This document shows positions 12,756 to 23,700 of a stretch of 64,000 nt of DNA, one piece after another. The stretch spans positions 6,185,501 through 6,249,500 of the forward strand of contig OX359265.1 of assembly GCA_947179155.2 (NCBI GenBank), in the 5' to 3' direction. Under the pieces are notes generated by a model, which saw only the letters and a program-made list of their open reading frames with translations, ran no database searches and had not been told where the DNA came from. The DNA comes from Hedera helix (Eukaryota; Streptophyta; Magnoliopsida; Apiales; Araliaceae). The position numbers were made by a program, and so were the translations under genes. How positions within the stretch are numbered: the stretch's first letter is position 1; each line of letters begins with the position of its first letter.

Positions 12756-14611
12756 ATGACAATAATTTACAGCTCCCTTTTCTCTCCCAACTTCATTGCT
12801 TTTTCCTCTACAAAATCCATCACCAAAGACATTTCTTCACACCCTTATTTCCCCTCTAGTCCAATCCAATGGAAAAACCCCAAGAGGGATTTTCAGTTGC
12901 CTTCAGTAGCTTCAATTCCATATCCTCCTATCAATGTGGATTACTTGGAAACTGAATTCGATGGCCATGGAGTCAGCTTTGCAAGTTTAAGTGACAGCTG
13001 CGTTGTAAAGATGAAACTAGACAATGGAAGTGTGGCCAGCCTGATGCTGCCTAGTGGCCTAATCACATCCTACAAGGCCCAGATGTGGCACGGGGGCAAG
13101 CTCGAACTGCTGCACACATTGGTCTCAGAGGCGGAGGGCGGTGGTGCTGTCATTCAAGGTGGAGTTTCTTTAGCCTTTAAATGTGAAAGTGATGAAGGTG
13201 TGTCATGGTCTCCAAGTACTTGGGCTCTACGTGATGTTAGAGGAAGTTCTGAAGAATTCATTCAGGTCTGTTATTAGACTACAAATCATTCTGTTTAAAA
13301 TTTATGTATTGTTATGTGTTTTGAATTCTTGTTTGAGATTTGACATTTGAAATAGGAAGGAAAAGAAAAATGAGGTTTAGTGGTGGGCTCCGGAATTCGG
13401 CTGTCCCCGTGGTATGAAATTGTTATGTTCTTTGGGCCTAGTTAAGTTTTTAGACTGATTACATATATGTTATTGTAGCTAAGATTTCGGTTATCTTTCT
13501 TTTTCAATTTTAGCCACCTTCAGAGTGAGATTTCACAGGATGTATTCTTCATGCTTTGATATATGATATTTTTTGCCTTCCGCCCGTGGTCTTCCCCTTC
13601 TTGGGTTTTCTAGTAAATCTTGTGTTCTTGTCTTTAATTTCCTTCGTTGATTTCTTTGTTTGCCGTAGTTTGTTCTAACATGTATTCTGTTTGTATAGAA
13701 ATACCCCTGTTTTGTATGATTACAAAATAAATTTTTGGAAATGCAGGTAGAATTAATTAGCAGCAACAGGGAGAGCATGGTTGAAGTGAAACATATTGTA
13801 ACACTCCGAGAGGATATTTTAAGCTCAGAGCTTGTAGTAACAAACTCAAAAACTTCATCGGTACGTCTGATGGGATCTGTTGTGAACCATCTGGCAGTAA
13901 GCACTCCAGAAGCAACTTATGCACTGGGATTAGAAAGATCTAATTTCTTTAACAGGCCACCAGTTTTGTCAAGTTTCAGCATAATACCTCCACCTCCAGA
14001 TTTCAGCAAGAGGAAAAATTCGGGTTCTGGGAGTTTATGGGAACTTTTGTCAAGCTGGGGTTCAAGAAATCAGAAATTTGATGATGAAAAACGAGAGAGC
14101 CAAGAAGAGTTGGAGGGTGAAGAAGATGATAATAACAAGCAGTTAACAGAGGAAATGAGTAGGATTTACACCAGTGCTCCTCGGAACTTCACAGTCATTG
14201 ACAGGGTACTTTATCTATGGACATTACATTCTACCAACAGATATTTCCTTTTGTATAGTTTTCTAAACTCTAAACAAAAACATAGAGCACTTCAAATGAT
14301 AAAATTCATGTGAACAAGTACTTTTTTCCCTATATAAACTCCAAATTGACTTCTCAAAATAAAGGTAAAATAGTTAAGTTTTCGTGAATTTACCTGTTTT
14401 TTGTCATGTTGAACAGGGTAGAAGAAACTCAGTTGTAGTTGAAAGAGAAGGGTTCAATGAACTGTACATTTTCAGTCCTGGCTCAACTCATAAATGGTAT
14501 GGCAAGTATGCTTATATATGCATTGGACACTCTGCCTTGCTTGAACCAATAATTGTGGCTCCTGAAAGTGAATGGAGAGCTGCACAGCATCTACACAACC
14601 CAAATACCTAG
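12756..14611 (+). CDS. NDF5: NDH-dependent cyclic electron flow 5 (PnsB2 paralogue)
   Basis: Plant-specific paralogue of PnsB2 needed for accumulation of the chloroplast NDH complex (established in Arabidopsis). Three exons (12756-13265, 13747-14205, 14417-14611) encode 387 residues with phase-0 introns at the same positions as PnsB2. The last exon is exactly 195 bp in both genes. The first 50 or so residues are Ser/Phe/Pro-rich, as expected for a plastid transit peptide. Family landmarks: VDYLETEFDGHGVSF, LPSGLITSYKAQMWHGG, MSRIYTSAPRNFTVIDR, ESEWRAAQHLHNP. An acidic insertion (GEEDDNN region, about residues 300-315) precedes the MSRIYTSAP block and is absent from PnsB2. It lies 725 bp downstream of PnsB2 on the same strand. 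Identification is firm; function is inferred from the family. Confidence 0.9.
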
Positions 14612-15136
14612 TTTTTTTCTCTAGCTGGCATGGGAGGAATATCTTCAAATAGGATGAAAAGCTTTACATATATGTTTGTAACAAAACAAAATTTATGTGA
14701 ATATAGACTTTTCACTGCTCATGTATCCTATTTGGAAACAAAATATATCTAAGACAAATTTTGCAGATTAGTATCGCGTTTGACAACTCAAAAGAGACCA
14801 AACTATATTGTCTTTGGTTAAGAAAACAAGATTGAAGCAAACAAAAAAGAAACCAAACAGCCCCTGGGAACAGGAACTTAAAAAATATTTCAACCACCAA
14901 AAAACGAAAGTAAAACATACAAAATGGAGCAGGCTATGGCCACTATGCAATTCTCAAGGACACAATCACTCATCAACAAAAGAAAACCCACATCTAGACT
15001 TGGATGACCCAATGTGTATATGATTTTCACAAATAACATACTCAAACTCCCCATTTTCATTATGATAACAAGAAACGTCCAAGGTTTCTAACTGTAATCA
15101 AAATCTGATTCTAATATCAATACATCAGAAGTAACA
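14612..15136. other. Convergent 3' spacer between NDF5 and SINE1-like gene
   Basis: This 525-bp stretch lies between two converging genes and must hold both 3' UTRs. It is AT-rich and no additional gene or repeat is visible. Confidence 0.5.
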
Positions 15137-17620
15137 TTAGGTAGGGAGAAGATTATAACGTTCATCCTCATCACCACCAATCCACAACAAACAAAGAAAA
15201 GCTGCAAATAGTACAATAAAGAGACCACAAAGCATGCTGAGAGCAGACCTTGGATAGTCTTTTCGAACATTGATTGTTAGTGGTTTGGTTTTACTTCCTA
15301 GAACCAACTTTTGAGAAACCTGCACATCAGCTAAAACAGGAACATATTCAGATGAAGATATCGATTCCGAGCTATCATTAACCTCTTCATCATCAAGAGA
15401 CAAGTTTTCATTGTTTTCGGTATCAAGGTTCACATCACGCAAAAAGAAATTCTCGTCATACTTTGATGCGGGATGATGTGAAAAGCCACTTTGGTGATAC
15501 TTTGATGCAGGACTTGACTCAAATTTGCTTGCACAAGGGCTTCTAAAACTTCTGCTTTGCTTTTCAGTGACTTTTGAGTTCCTGCTGTTTGGATCTTGAA
15601 GAGAGTAGATCAACTTCCTTGGAGTTGTAAAGATTTTGACATCGTCAACATTGATGTGAGATTGCGACCTCTGAAGTAAAAAAGAGAGTAATGAATAAAT
15701 TTTCTCTAATCAATATAATCAGAATCCAGTAACAAAGTTGAGTAAATTTAATCTGATCATGAGTACAAATAAGTGAACAAAGATACTGCATCATCATGCT
15801 AGAGCATTAGGTCAATCAAATTGTTACTTTTCAATGATAAGAAGTTAAGAACTGCTGTAGTGAAATTTCATGTAGTAAAAACTTAATTTGGTTCCAGCCT
15901 GTAGGTGTAGCAAATACAATGTTTCTGCTGGAAACTGCATAATGGTGTTTTGTTGTTTGAATAACCCCAAATCCCACTTCACCAATTTTTTGAGCTAAGT
16001 GATGCACACCACTCAATTCATGACCTGTGGCAAAAGTAACACCTAATTTTACTCTGTCGTTTAGCTCAAAACTACAATTAGGGTAATTGTACCTTTTAGA
16101 TCCCAGTTTGTCAAATGGGAGGTAAATGCATTTTACACTTTTTCCTTTTATTAACAATACTCCTCTAGCAGTATTTCCCTATTGTTTTAATCTCAAAAGC
16201 TAAAATGGAAACAGATTATAAATGTTCCGTCAATTCAGTTTCTGATATATATAAGAGTATTCAGATAAGCTATAGTAAAAATGTTAAAGGAATGTACCTG
16301 AGGACTAGGAGTAGTGCTCCTCACCCCTGCATTTCTCGGACTTCCCTGCAAAAACCCCGTGAATCCATTTGTATAGCCTCCCCTGTTCTCCAAAAATTCA
16401 CCATGTTCAGAATTTTCAATGACACTTCTAAGAGTCATCTCTGAAAAGATCCCATCCTTGAGAGATACATTCAGACCACCATTCTCAAATCTTTTCCAAT
16501 GTTTCCGGTTCACACTCCTTCGGTCATGATCCAAATCCCAAGAGGCATAACTGTTTGAGAATGGCGATTGAATGAAAGAATCATATTCAACAGATGAATC
16601 AACATTCTGCGATTCTGGCGATGTAGATACAGGTGATTGATCTCCACCACTCCACAAATTTCTCCTCCGGTCGTTATCTCTCGTACAAAAATTTGATCCA
16701 GTGATTGAACCCATATCCTCCTCAAACTTTGATCCTCTCTCGGCAGTGATTTTTTTGGCTGTTCGTAGTGCTTCAAAAGCAGCCCCTTTGACATGGGCCA
16801 TCTGATCAGACTGACACTTCTCCAACTCCTCCACTATCAACCCTAGCTCTGACCATATGCTTTTAGGATCCAAACACTTCATCAGAAAATTAACCATCTG
16901 AATAGCCGAATGTCTTTTTTGAGAATTCCCCTCAGCAACCCCAGCATTCAAAATCCTTAATCCAGATTGTATTAACAATCTTGCATATGCTTCAACAACT
17001 AGACTACTATTCTTAGCCAGAGCCATGACTAATCCGATGTGTGAAGTGGTTTGCGTAGGCTTCTCCAGAGCCCCAGCAACTCTTTGACAAACCTCATTAA
17101 CCATCTCCCCAGAAGCAAATCGCCAATTATCAGAGTCCACCAGTGCCTTCAAGCATAGGGCAGATCCAGATGATAGGTTCTCTTGGCTAACCAAAAGGGA
17201 ATCCGAAAGAGGCTTACAAAGAGAATGAATTATATGCTTTTTCTTGTCTTCTGGAGTCGTTGGGTCAATTCCATACCTAGCAATTGCTGGAACAACCTTT
17301 GAGCAAGCCTGGTGAAGAGCAAATGACCCTGCACTTGAAGTTAATGTATTTATAATGGTGGTCATAATGTTATCAATTTGAGGGACAATTTTTGGGCCAT
17401 GAACACGAGCAATAACTTCATACAGGGAAATTTTGAATTCCCCTGCAACTGAGCCGTTTTCCTTGCTCTCAGAAACCTGAGCAAGAAAGAGCGGAATCGT
17501 CTTTGAATCCATGTCTTTAACATAAGACTTCAATGCTTTCATAGCTGATTTTCTACTATCAGCATCCTTGTCAAGATTAGCTAATTCTCGCCGCAGAACT
17601 GGTCCAAGATTTCTTCTCAT
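15137..17620 (-). CDS. SINE1: SINE1-like ARM-repeat KASH protein of the nuclear envelope
   Basis: Plant KASH protein: outer-nuclear-envelope proteins of this type bind SUN proteins through a C-terminal tail and link to cytoplasmic actin (known for Arabidopsis SINE1, guard cells and nuclear positioning). Two coding exons, 17620-16298 and 15670-15137, joined in phase 0, give 618 residues. The start MRRNLGPVLRRELANLDKD is followed by an ARM/HEAT-like helical region to about residue 290, then a low-complexity Ser/Asn-rich linker. Near the C terminus is one hydrophobic segment (MLCGLFIVLFAAFLCLLWIG) followed by a short lumenal tail ending NLLPT. The final PT after a single membrane span is the KASH signature in plants. 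A 5' leader intron is likely: CAG acceptor at 17629-17631, upstream noncoding exon starting near 18208. SINE1 versus SINE2 is not resolved here. Confidence 0.85.
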
Positions 17621-17628
17621 TTGTTAAA

Positions 17629-18330
17629 CTGATATTGGACATGGAACCAACATAAAATTAAGGGTTATTACAAATATTCACTACAGAGATCTCTATATTT
17701 TTAATTTTAAGTTAAATTTGTGAAATCCTCAAATTCCAAAAGCTACTAAAAATTACCATATTTAATATTTTCAAATGTTAAACTAATTCATCTCAATTCC
17801 GAACCTCAAGATTTTGCATTTGACTTCAAAAAATCAAAATGTATCTCAAATTATTGAACAGAGGGAGCAAATTTAGATTTTCTCCGTATAAGTTATCCAA
17901 TTATAAAAAAAACCATGTTTATGGGAACAGTTTATACCCTTGGATATGGGTCTCTCCAATTTTATTGCATTTGTGTCTCAGTTAAAGATCCAAAATTTGA
18001 AAATATTACCTCGTTTAATTATTATTTTTTCAACTCTATAGCAAAGTTACTCAGATGGGTTGCCCCAAATCTATGAAATGAGTGAAAAACAAAAGCTAGA
18101 TACAAAAAATTTGCGTACATTATTAAAGGGGTAACAAGAATTCCAAGATTAAAGAAAATGCAGATAAACCAAGCTTTAAAGAATGAACAAAAAAAATAAA
18201 ACCATACCTTTCTCTGTAACAAAGCTCTGTGCTGCTTTCTGGTTCTTAAAGATTGATTCTGAGAAAGCCGGAGATTTGTGCTAGTATAAATTGGGGGTTT
18301 AGAGTGAGAAAGAGAGAGAATATGAAATGC
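17629..18330 (-). other. Leader intron and 5' UTR exon of the SINE1-like gene
   Basis: A GT donor just below 18208 (minus strand, after GTTACAGAGAAAG) and a CAG acceptor at 17629-17631 define a probable 5' UTR intron of about 575 bp. The upstream noncoding exon is roughly 18208-18310. Within the intron, 17687-17855 has imperfect inverted arms resembling those of the MITE in CCT8 intron 3. The promoter should lie within 18310-18480. No clear TATA box. Confidence 0.5.
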
Positions 18331-18479
18331 CACGAATTAGGGATTAGGGTATTACTACTAGAAGTATAAATTGGGGGGTTTTTGTGCAGTGTAGTGCAGT
18401 AGGGTGAGCTGTCTGATTAGCTTCTTTCTTTGGCTCGCTTGACTCTAGGGAGGTGTACATTTTTCTTACAATCTCTTTT

Positions 18480-18857
18480 TTTCAAATGCCACCGCTATCC
18501 CCTCCTGCCCCTCATTTATCTTTATTGCTTGTACTACTATGTTATGTCATTAGGTTTACAAAAGTAGTTAAATTTATAATAAAAAATAATATTTTTATAA
18601 TAACTTTTCTCACATGGACGTAAGATTTATTTACTATTTAAAATTATTGTAAAAATATTATTTTTTATTGTTAATTTATCAGTTCCCTTACCATAACTAT
18701 GGATGAAATCATGAAATGAAATTAAGATTGTCTATTGAACCGGTCAAATTCAAAAATAAATTGTTTAACACTATAATAGATTATTAAAAAAATTAATAAT
18801 GTTACGGGTTTTAAATTTTAAATAGGTTTTAAATAATATAATATTAAATATTCTAAT
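18480..18857. other. AT-rich intergenic DNA
   Basis: No gene or defined repeat seen. This is the flank of the LTR-like element that begins at 18858; the last five bases (CTAAT, 18853-18857) are its probable target duplication. Confidence 0.4.
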
Positions 18858-21803
18858 TGTTGAAGGTTGTTTTGATTTGATGATGATAATTGTTGTGCAA
18901 AAATGATTGTGGTAAATGTGCTTACATGGTTGATTGTCAATGTGTATCTGACAAAGTGCTTATGTGTTAATGTGTTAATGTGCTTAAGTGATTATGTGTG
19001 TAGATACTCTGAAAGTGCTTATGTGCTTAAATGACAAAGTGATTATATGTTAATCAAATTAGGTGTCTACATGATCATGTGTGTATGATATTTTACCTAT
19101 GTCTAAATAATGTAAATCCAGACACTTGTTTGACACAAATATGATCTTGCTGAAAACTATCTTGTCTTATAAAAGAAAATGAAAGTTATCCGGTTCAAAT
19201 GTTGTAAAGTCCTTTTAAAAGATATCTGTGTACAAAGGATTTAGATTTTAAAGATCAAAAATGTTAGGTTGATCTTTCAGTAAGAGTCACTATGCATAAA
19301 AGATGTATGATATAAGCAGAGTAGTATAAGAATGAATCATTGCTGTATTTTATGTATGTCAGAGTCTGTAAAGTCCTTTTCAATATAATGATGTAACAAT
19401 GTAAGAAATGACTTAGTTAGAAAAGATCAAATCTGTTAGATTGATCTTATGTTTGATCTGATCAGTCTATACGATCGTAGAACGGACATTACGATTCCTT
19501 GCAAAGAAGACTCAACGATTCTGTATAGATTGTAGAGTGAACTACACGACTCCTTACCAGGATAACTCTACAATCATCAAAATCAAGTCAGATGTGCAAG
19601 AGGTCTACTGCATTTACAAGCAAAATTAAAGAACTGATCAAGTGCAAATCGTAGAGTTGAACTCTACGATCGTTGAACAGACAGCTAAGCAAGCCTGCAG
19701 TTAACGTTGAACCAGAGAAGAAATGTACTCTACAATATACATGTTCTAGCAAGATCGTAGAGTAAACTTACAAAGCAAGCATACGAGATCTATATGATTT
19801 GCACAAATAAAAGAAATCGTGGAGTAATACAGGATGACAAGACATTACAGAAAAGTGCTCCACGCATGGAACAATCGTTGAGTAGAATTAAAGAATGTGC
19901 CAACAAAGACAACAACTCAACCATTTACCAAAAGCAAATCGTTATTAAGAAGCACGACAGTTCACAAACTCTACGATTTGAACAAAGGGACAAGATCGTA
20001 GAACGAAATCATAAAGCAAAGCACTGCAGACAAACTCTACGATCTGATCACAAAAGCAAGATCGCAGAGTAAAAGAGAAGTTCGCTCCAACTCAACCATT
20101 TACCCGACATACTTCAAATAACGAGTGGAGCTGAATTCGTAGAGTCCAAATGAGCAGACAATCACTCTACGAAATCAATAAACAGCAAAGAATCATAACT
20201 GCAATATAGTGTGAGAGAAAAGAGAATACTCTTCGCCCAGATTCAAGAAAGAGTAAGTGCTCTTGAAAATTCAGATGCATGTCGGAGTCACAGAATACTT
20301 TGTGTCTAAACAACTATAAGTCAGGACCCACTGCTCAGAAAAATGGTGAATAAAGTCATAACAATGGGACATCTCTGAATGCATCAGAACAGTTGGTTCT
20401 AAAAGTCAAGGAAGGTATTTATTGATGAATCAGAAGATTAATTAACAAAGGAAATAATAATCCTTGCTGAACAACTCTGGGAGTGCAACGGCTATAAATT
20501 CAGAGAAAGCTGAGCTACAGGTTAATATATCAGAACATGTCAGAAAAGGGAAAAACACTGGCACAAGTAGCAAGAAAGTCAACATCGAAGATATTAAAGA
20601 TCTACAAAGCCAAATGAAACCAACGGGATTTCTTTCAACGGTAAAATATGCACAGAGATATAAAGGCTAAAATAACTCACAGAAAATGTTGTTGTTAAGA
20701 ATACAAGTGAGATGATGGTAGACAACAACTGATCGTAGAGTGAAACAGAAAATGAATATGCTGAAGGACTCTACGATCCATCAGAACACTAACACTAAAT
20801 TGAGAGAGATAAATGACTCTATTACAAGAAAAGTGTTCAGAGCTGCTAGGCACATGGTAGAGAGAAGCTTAAACGCCAACTTGATACATACATGATAGCA
20901 ACTGAGTACCAAAAGGAAGGAGCATCACAGTCATCTCAGAAGCCCATCTCGAGAAGCTTTAAACTGTCTATGATAAGAAGGAACAACTGAGTACCAAAAG
21001 GAAGGAGCTTCACAGTCATCTCAGGAGTTCGTCTCGAAAAGTTATCAAGTACAAAAGGAGCTGAAGTGTAAAAGCCTAACAGCACAATGGGTGATCACAA
21101 GAAGATATTGATCATATAAAGAAGTCAAGCATCATTGCCGAACTCAATATTATTCCAGGAATGATCACACCCTGCCACTGAGTGTTTAAGGATAATGGGA
21201 CTTAAAGTACAAACTCAGTAGCAACTCCAACATCTCTCAACAAGCAGGGGCCAAGTCTGTTGGACTTGAAGAGGGCAGTACTGTCATTGTCTTAGTGACT
21301 AAAGGAGCCAAGTCTGCTGGACTTAAAGATGGAAATAATGTCCTTGTCTAAGTGACTAAATTAGCCAAACCTACTGGGTTTGAAGAGTTCTTAGTGAATC
21401 AGAGTTTTCAGGCTAATGAGCTTGAAGGGTTCTGTATGAACCATCCTTAGTGGATTTCCTACTCGTTGTAGTAGAAGAGTGGAGTAGGAGTTATTCAGTC
21501 TCCGAACCACTTAAAACGCTCTGGTGTCATTTACATTCAGCCATTTACATTCTGTCTTATATATATATACATATGACTGTTAATTGGTTTACTTAACAAG
21601 TGGCTTTCTCCAATATAGTCTTAACTCAATGGAGCTGCTTTACAAATCTTTAAGGGGAGTTTTCAAACTAATATTCCACTGTGTAAACAAATCTCAATTA
21701 AATGAATTAATTAGTAATAAACTTTTGAAGTTAAAGAAATTTTTTTTAAGAAATCTATTCAACCTCCCCTTCTAGATCACTTGTGTGTCTCTAAGAACTA
21801 ATA
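18858..21803. mobile_element. Non-coding LTR-retrotransposon-derived element (solo-LTR-like, Copia-type end)
   Basis: Starts TGTTGAAGG and probably ends AACTAATA, flanked by CTAAT on both sides (18853-18857 and 21804-21808). The left boundary is independently supported by a second copy at 58621 that begins TGTTGA at the same internal position and stays similar for about 1 kb. It contains no gag or pol reading frame. The far end has a CAACCTCCCCTTCTAG tract, a kind of sequence seen near Copia LTR ends. The middle (19470-20780) is loaded with TCGTAGAGT and ACTCTACGA motifs. The right boundary is less certain because CTAAT occurs twice there. It could be a solo LTR or a large non-autonomous derivative. 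Confidence 0.6.
19470..20780. repeat. Dense dispersed motif TCGTAGAGT / ACTCTACGA
   Basis: At least 16 exact or one- to two-mismatch copies of the 9-mer TCGTAGAGT or its complement occur within 1.3 kb, in both orientations and at irregular spacing. One pair forms a near-perfect hairpin at about 19649-19672. The second, truncated copy of the host element (58621-59631) keeps the same feature at 59295-59616. This is not a tandem repeat; the unit is the short word itself. Confidence 0.8.
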
Positions 21804-21808
21804 CTAAT

Positions 21809-22536
21809 AATTTATGATAACACATTATTTGAAAGAAAAAAAATTGAAACACTTAATATCCCCTTAAAAAATTATTTGGACATGAGTTGGACGGAGTTTG
21901 AATAAGAACTTGGTATAAAGTTTGGGCGAAACTTGGTTAATAGGTCGTGCAACTCTTTATAGGCTCAACAGAAAGTATACAACTAAATAAATATATATCA
22001 TTATATTAATTATCACATGTTTAAATTCTCAATTAATTTTTATATCATGTAATTCAAATACATACATACATATATATATATATAAGTTCTTTTTATAGAA
22101 ACTAATTACCATGTTGACTTAGAGTGACTGCTATGGTCAATTAATTTCAAAATAAAAATTAGAGGTAAACTAATCAAATATATGTGCTAACATTAATTTA
22201 TCTCTTCCTAAATAATACAAGAAAAGCCTAACAAATTTATTACTATATTATATTAATACATTATCTTTAAATTATCAATTTTATAAACCAAAGAAGCACA
22301 ACACGAGGGGGAAAAAAAATAAGGCAACACAAGATTTATTTATTTATGATATATATTATCATTACGGTAAAAAAATAAAACCAAACCAAAATACCGACAC
22401 TAAAAGTGTATCAACCCGGTACTAAAATCAGTATTTTAATACTGATATTGATTCTTGATTTGTATGAAATTAGGCATTGGTACTGATTTGGTATTTTTGG
22501 TACCAGTTCGGTATTTTTTCAATGAGCGCCCCTAAA
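21809..22536. other. AT-rich intergenic DNA
   Basis: Simple AT-rich sequence with a short TA microsatellite at 22070-22084. No gene or transposon boundary identified. Confidence 0.4.
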
Positions 22537-23101
22537 TGCAACACACCTATGTAAACTGACCCAATAAATATGTTGAATTACCTCTTTACATAAAAGGTTA
22601 ACCTATTGTGATAAAACTCCACCATAATTTAGCAAATGTAAGATTCATTTGAAATATCTCAACAATCTCCACCTTGAACAACTTTTCATGCTATCTTCCC
22701 TTAAGTCAACACGAGCTCGTTTCATTCGATTCAAATCATACTTTATCGTATAGTGACAAACACGTGAATGATTCCCTTGTAACCGACTTAACTCTAAGTG
22801 TTCCACCGAACAGAGGGAGTATAACACACGGTCTGCGAATGCTCTACCATGAAGTACTAACCTGATACTTATGTCCATCGAACCATAAGCTCTAACACCA
22901 CTTGAAATGAAATTATACAATCCATCCCACATCAATTCATTATCAATGCAGCATACACCTGTATAAACTGACTCAATAAACATGTTAGATTATCTTCTTA
23001 CCTAAAAGATTAACTTATTAAGTTAAAGTACTATTATATTTATTAATTCATTTATACTTTTGAATTTATCCGATATAAAATTAATGTGAAATGTGCCAAC
23101 A
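22537..23101 (-). mobile_element. TRIM-like miniature LTR retrotransposon
   Basis: Read on the minus strand. A 199-bp 5' LTR (23101 down to 22903) starts TGTTGGCAC and ends TTTCATTTCA. Two bases later comes a primer-binding site TGGTGTTAGAGC (22900-22889), two mismatches from the usual initiator-Met PBS TGGTATCAGAGC. The internal domain is only 238 bp. It ends in a purine tract CAAGGTGGAGAT, and the 3' LTR begins at 22664 with TGTTGAGATATTTC. The 3' LTR matches the 5' LTR (for example GTTTA.ATAGGTGT and AATA.ATGTT blocks) but is cut short near 22537. There is no coding capacity, which is the definition of a TRIM element. Confidence 0.72.
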
Positions 23102-23700
23102 AACAAGATATAAATATTCCCAAACTCGTAGGCAGTTACCGTTGTAGCCGAGTCAGCAAATGCAACATTTTCCTATTTCAATACATAAAAATACAATCAA
23201 CAACGTAGATAGAAGGGGGAAAGGGGGGAATGGGAGGAGGAAGAGAGATCAGATCAGATAAATACATCAATGATAAAGTCAATTCAATACTATTTGGTTC
23301 AGTTTAATCTATCTTTTTGGCATTGATACAGCTCCACATTTATACTTTTCTATTCCAAAACTGCAAAATCCAATTGCTTAAGATTGGTACTGGTAAGTTT
23401 TCCATTAAAGAGATTAAATTGGTGTTTGGCTGCTACTTTAACTCCTCTCTTATGTTATCAAACAGCCCAAGGCAAGACATGAAATAATTCTGCGATAGAA
23501 AGATATATTCACCATGCCAAAATCAATCCGAATCGAGAATCACAATTTCAGAATTTTAACCAGGACTCTCCCATGAGTAGTTAAGACGTAATATAGAATC
23601 AAAGACAACTTTGTTTTACTTGTTTTTTGGGTTTCAATATATACAGAGCTACACACAAGCATAGATGAGAATCTATTACTAACATGACGCGTGCACGTAA
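23102..23700. other. ING2 3' flank
   Basis: Downstream region of the minus-strand ING2 gene. The part next to 23701 is its 3' UTR. Nothing else recognised. Confidence 0.5.

Noticed and set aside
15831..16157. 108-codon minus-strand frame inside the SINE1 intron
   Set aside because: It lies between phase-compatible exons, has intron-like base composition and no recognisable protein; possible retroelement scrap but not supportable.
18858..21803. Protein-coding remnant in the 18858 element (frames at 19794 and 20464)
   Set aside because: Short Lys/Gln/Ser-rich products from the repeat-rich DNA; no gag or pol motif.
22674..22983. Open frames of 63 and 112 codons around 22.65-22.98 kb
   Set aside because: They fall inside the TRIM element's interior and LTR and have no protein-like pattern.
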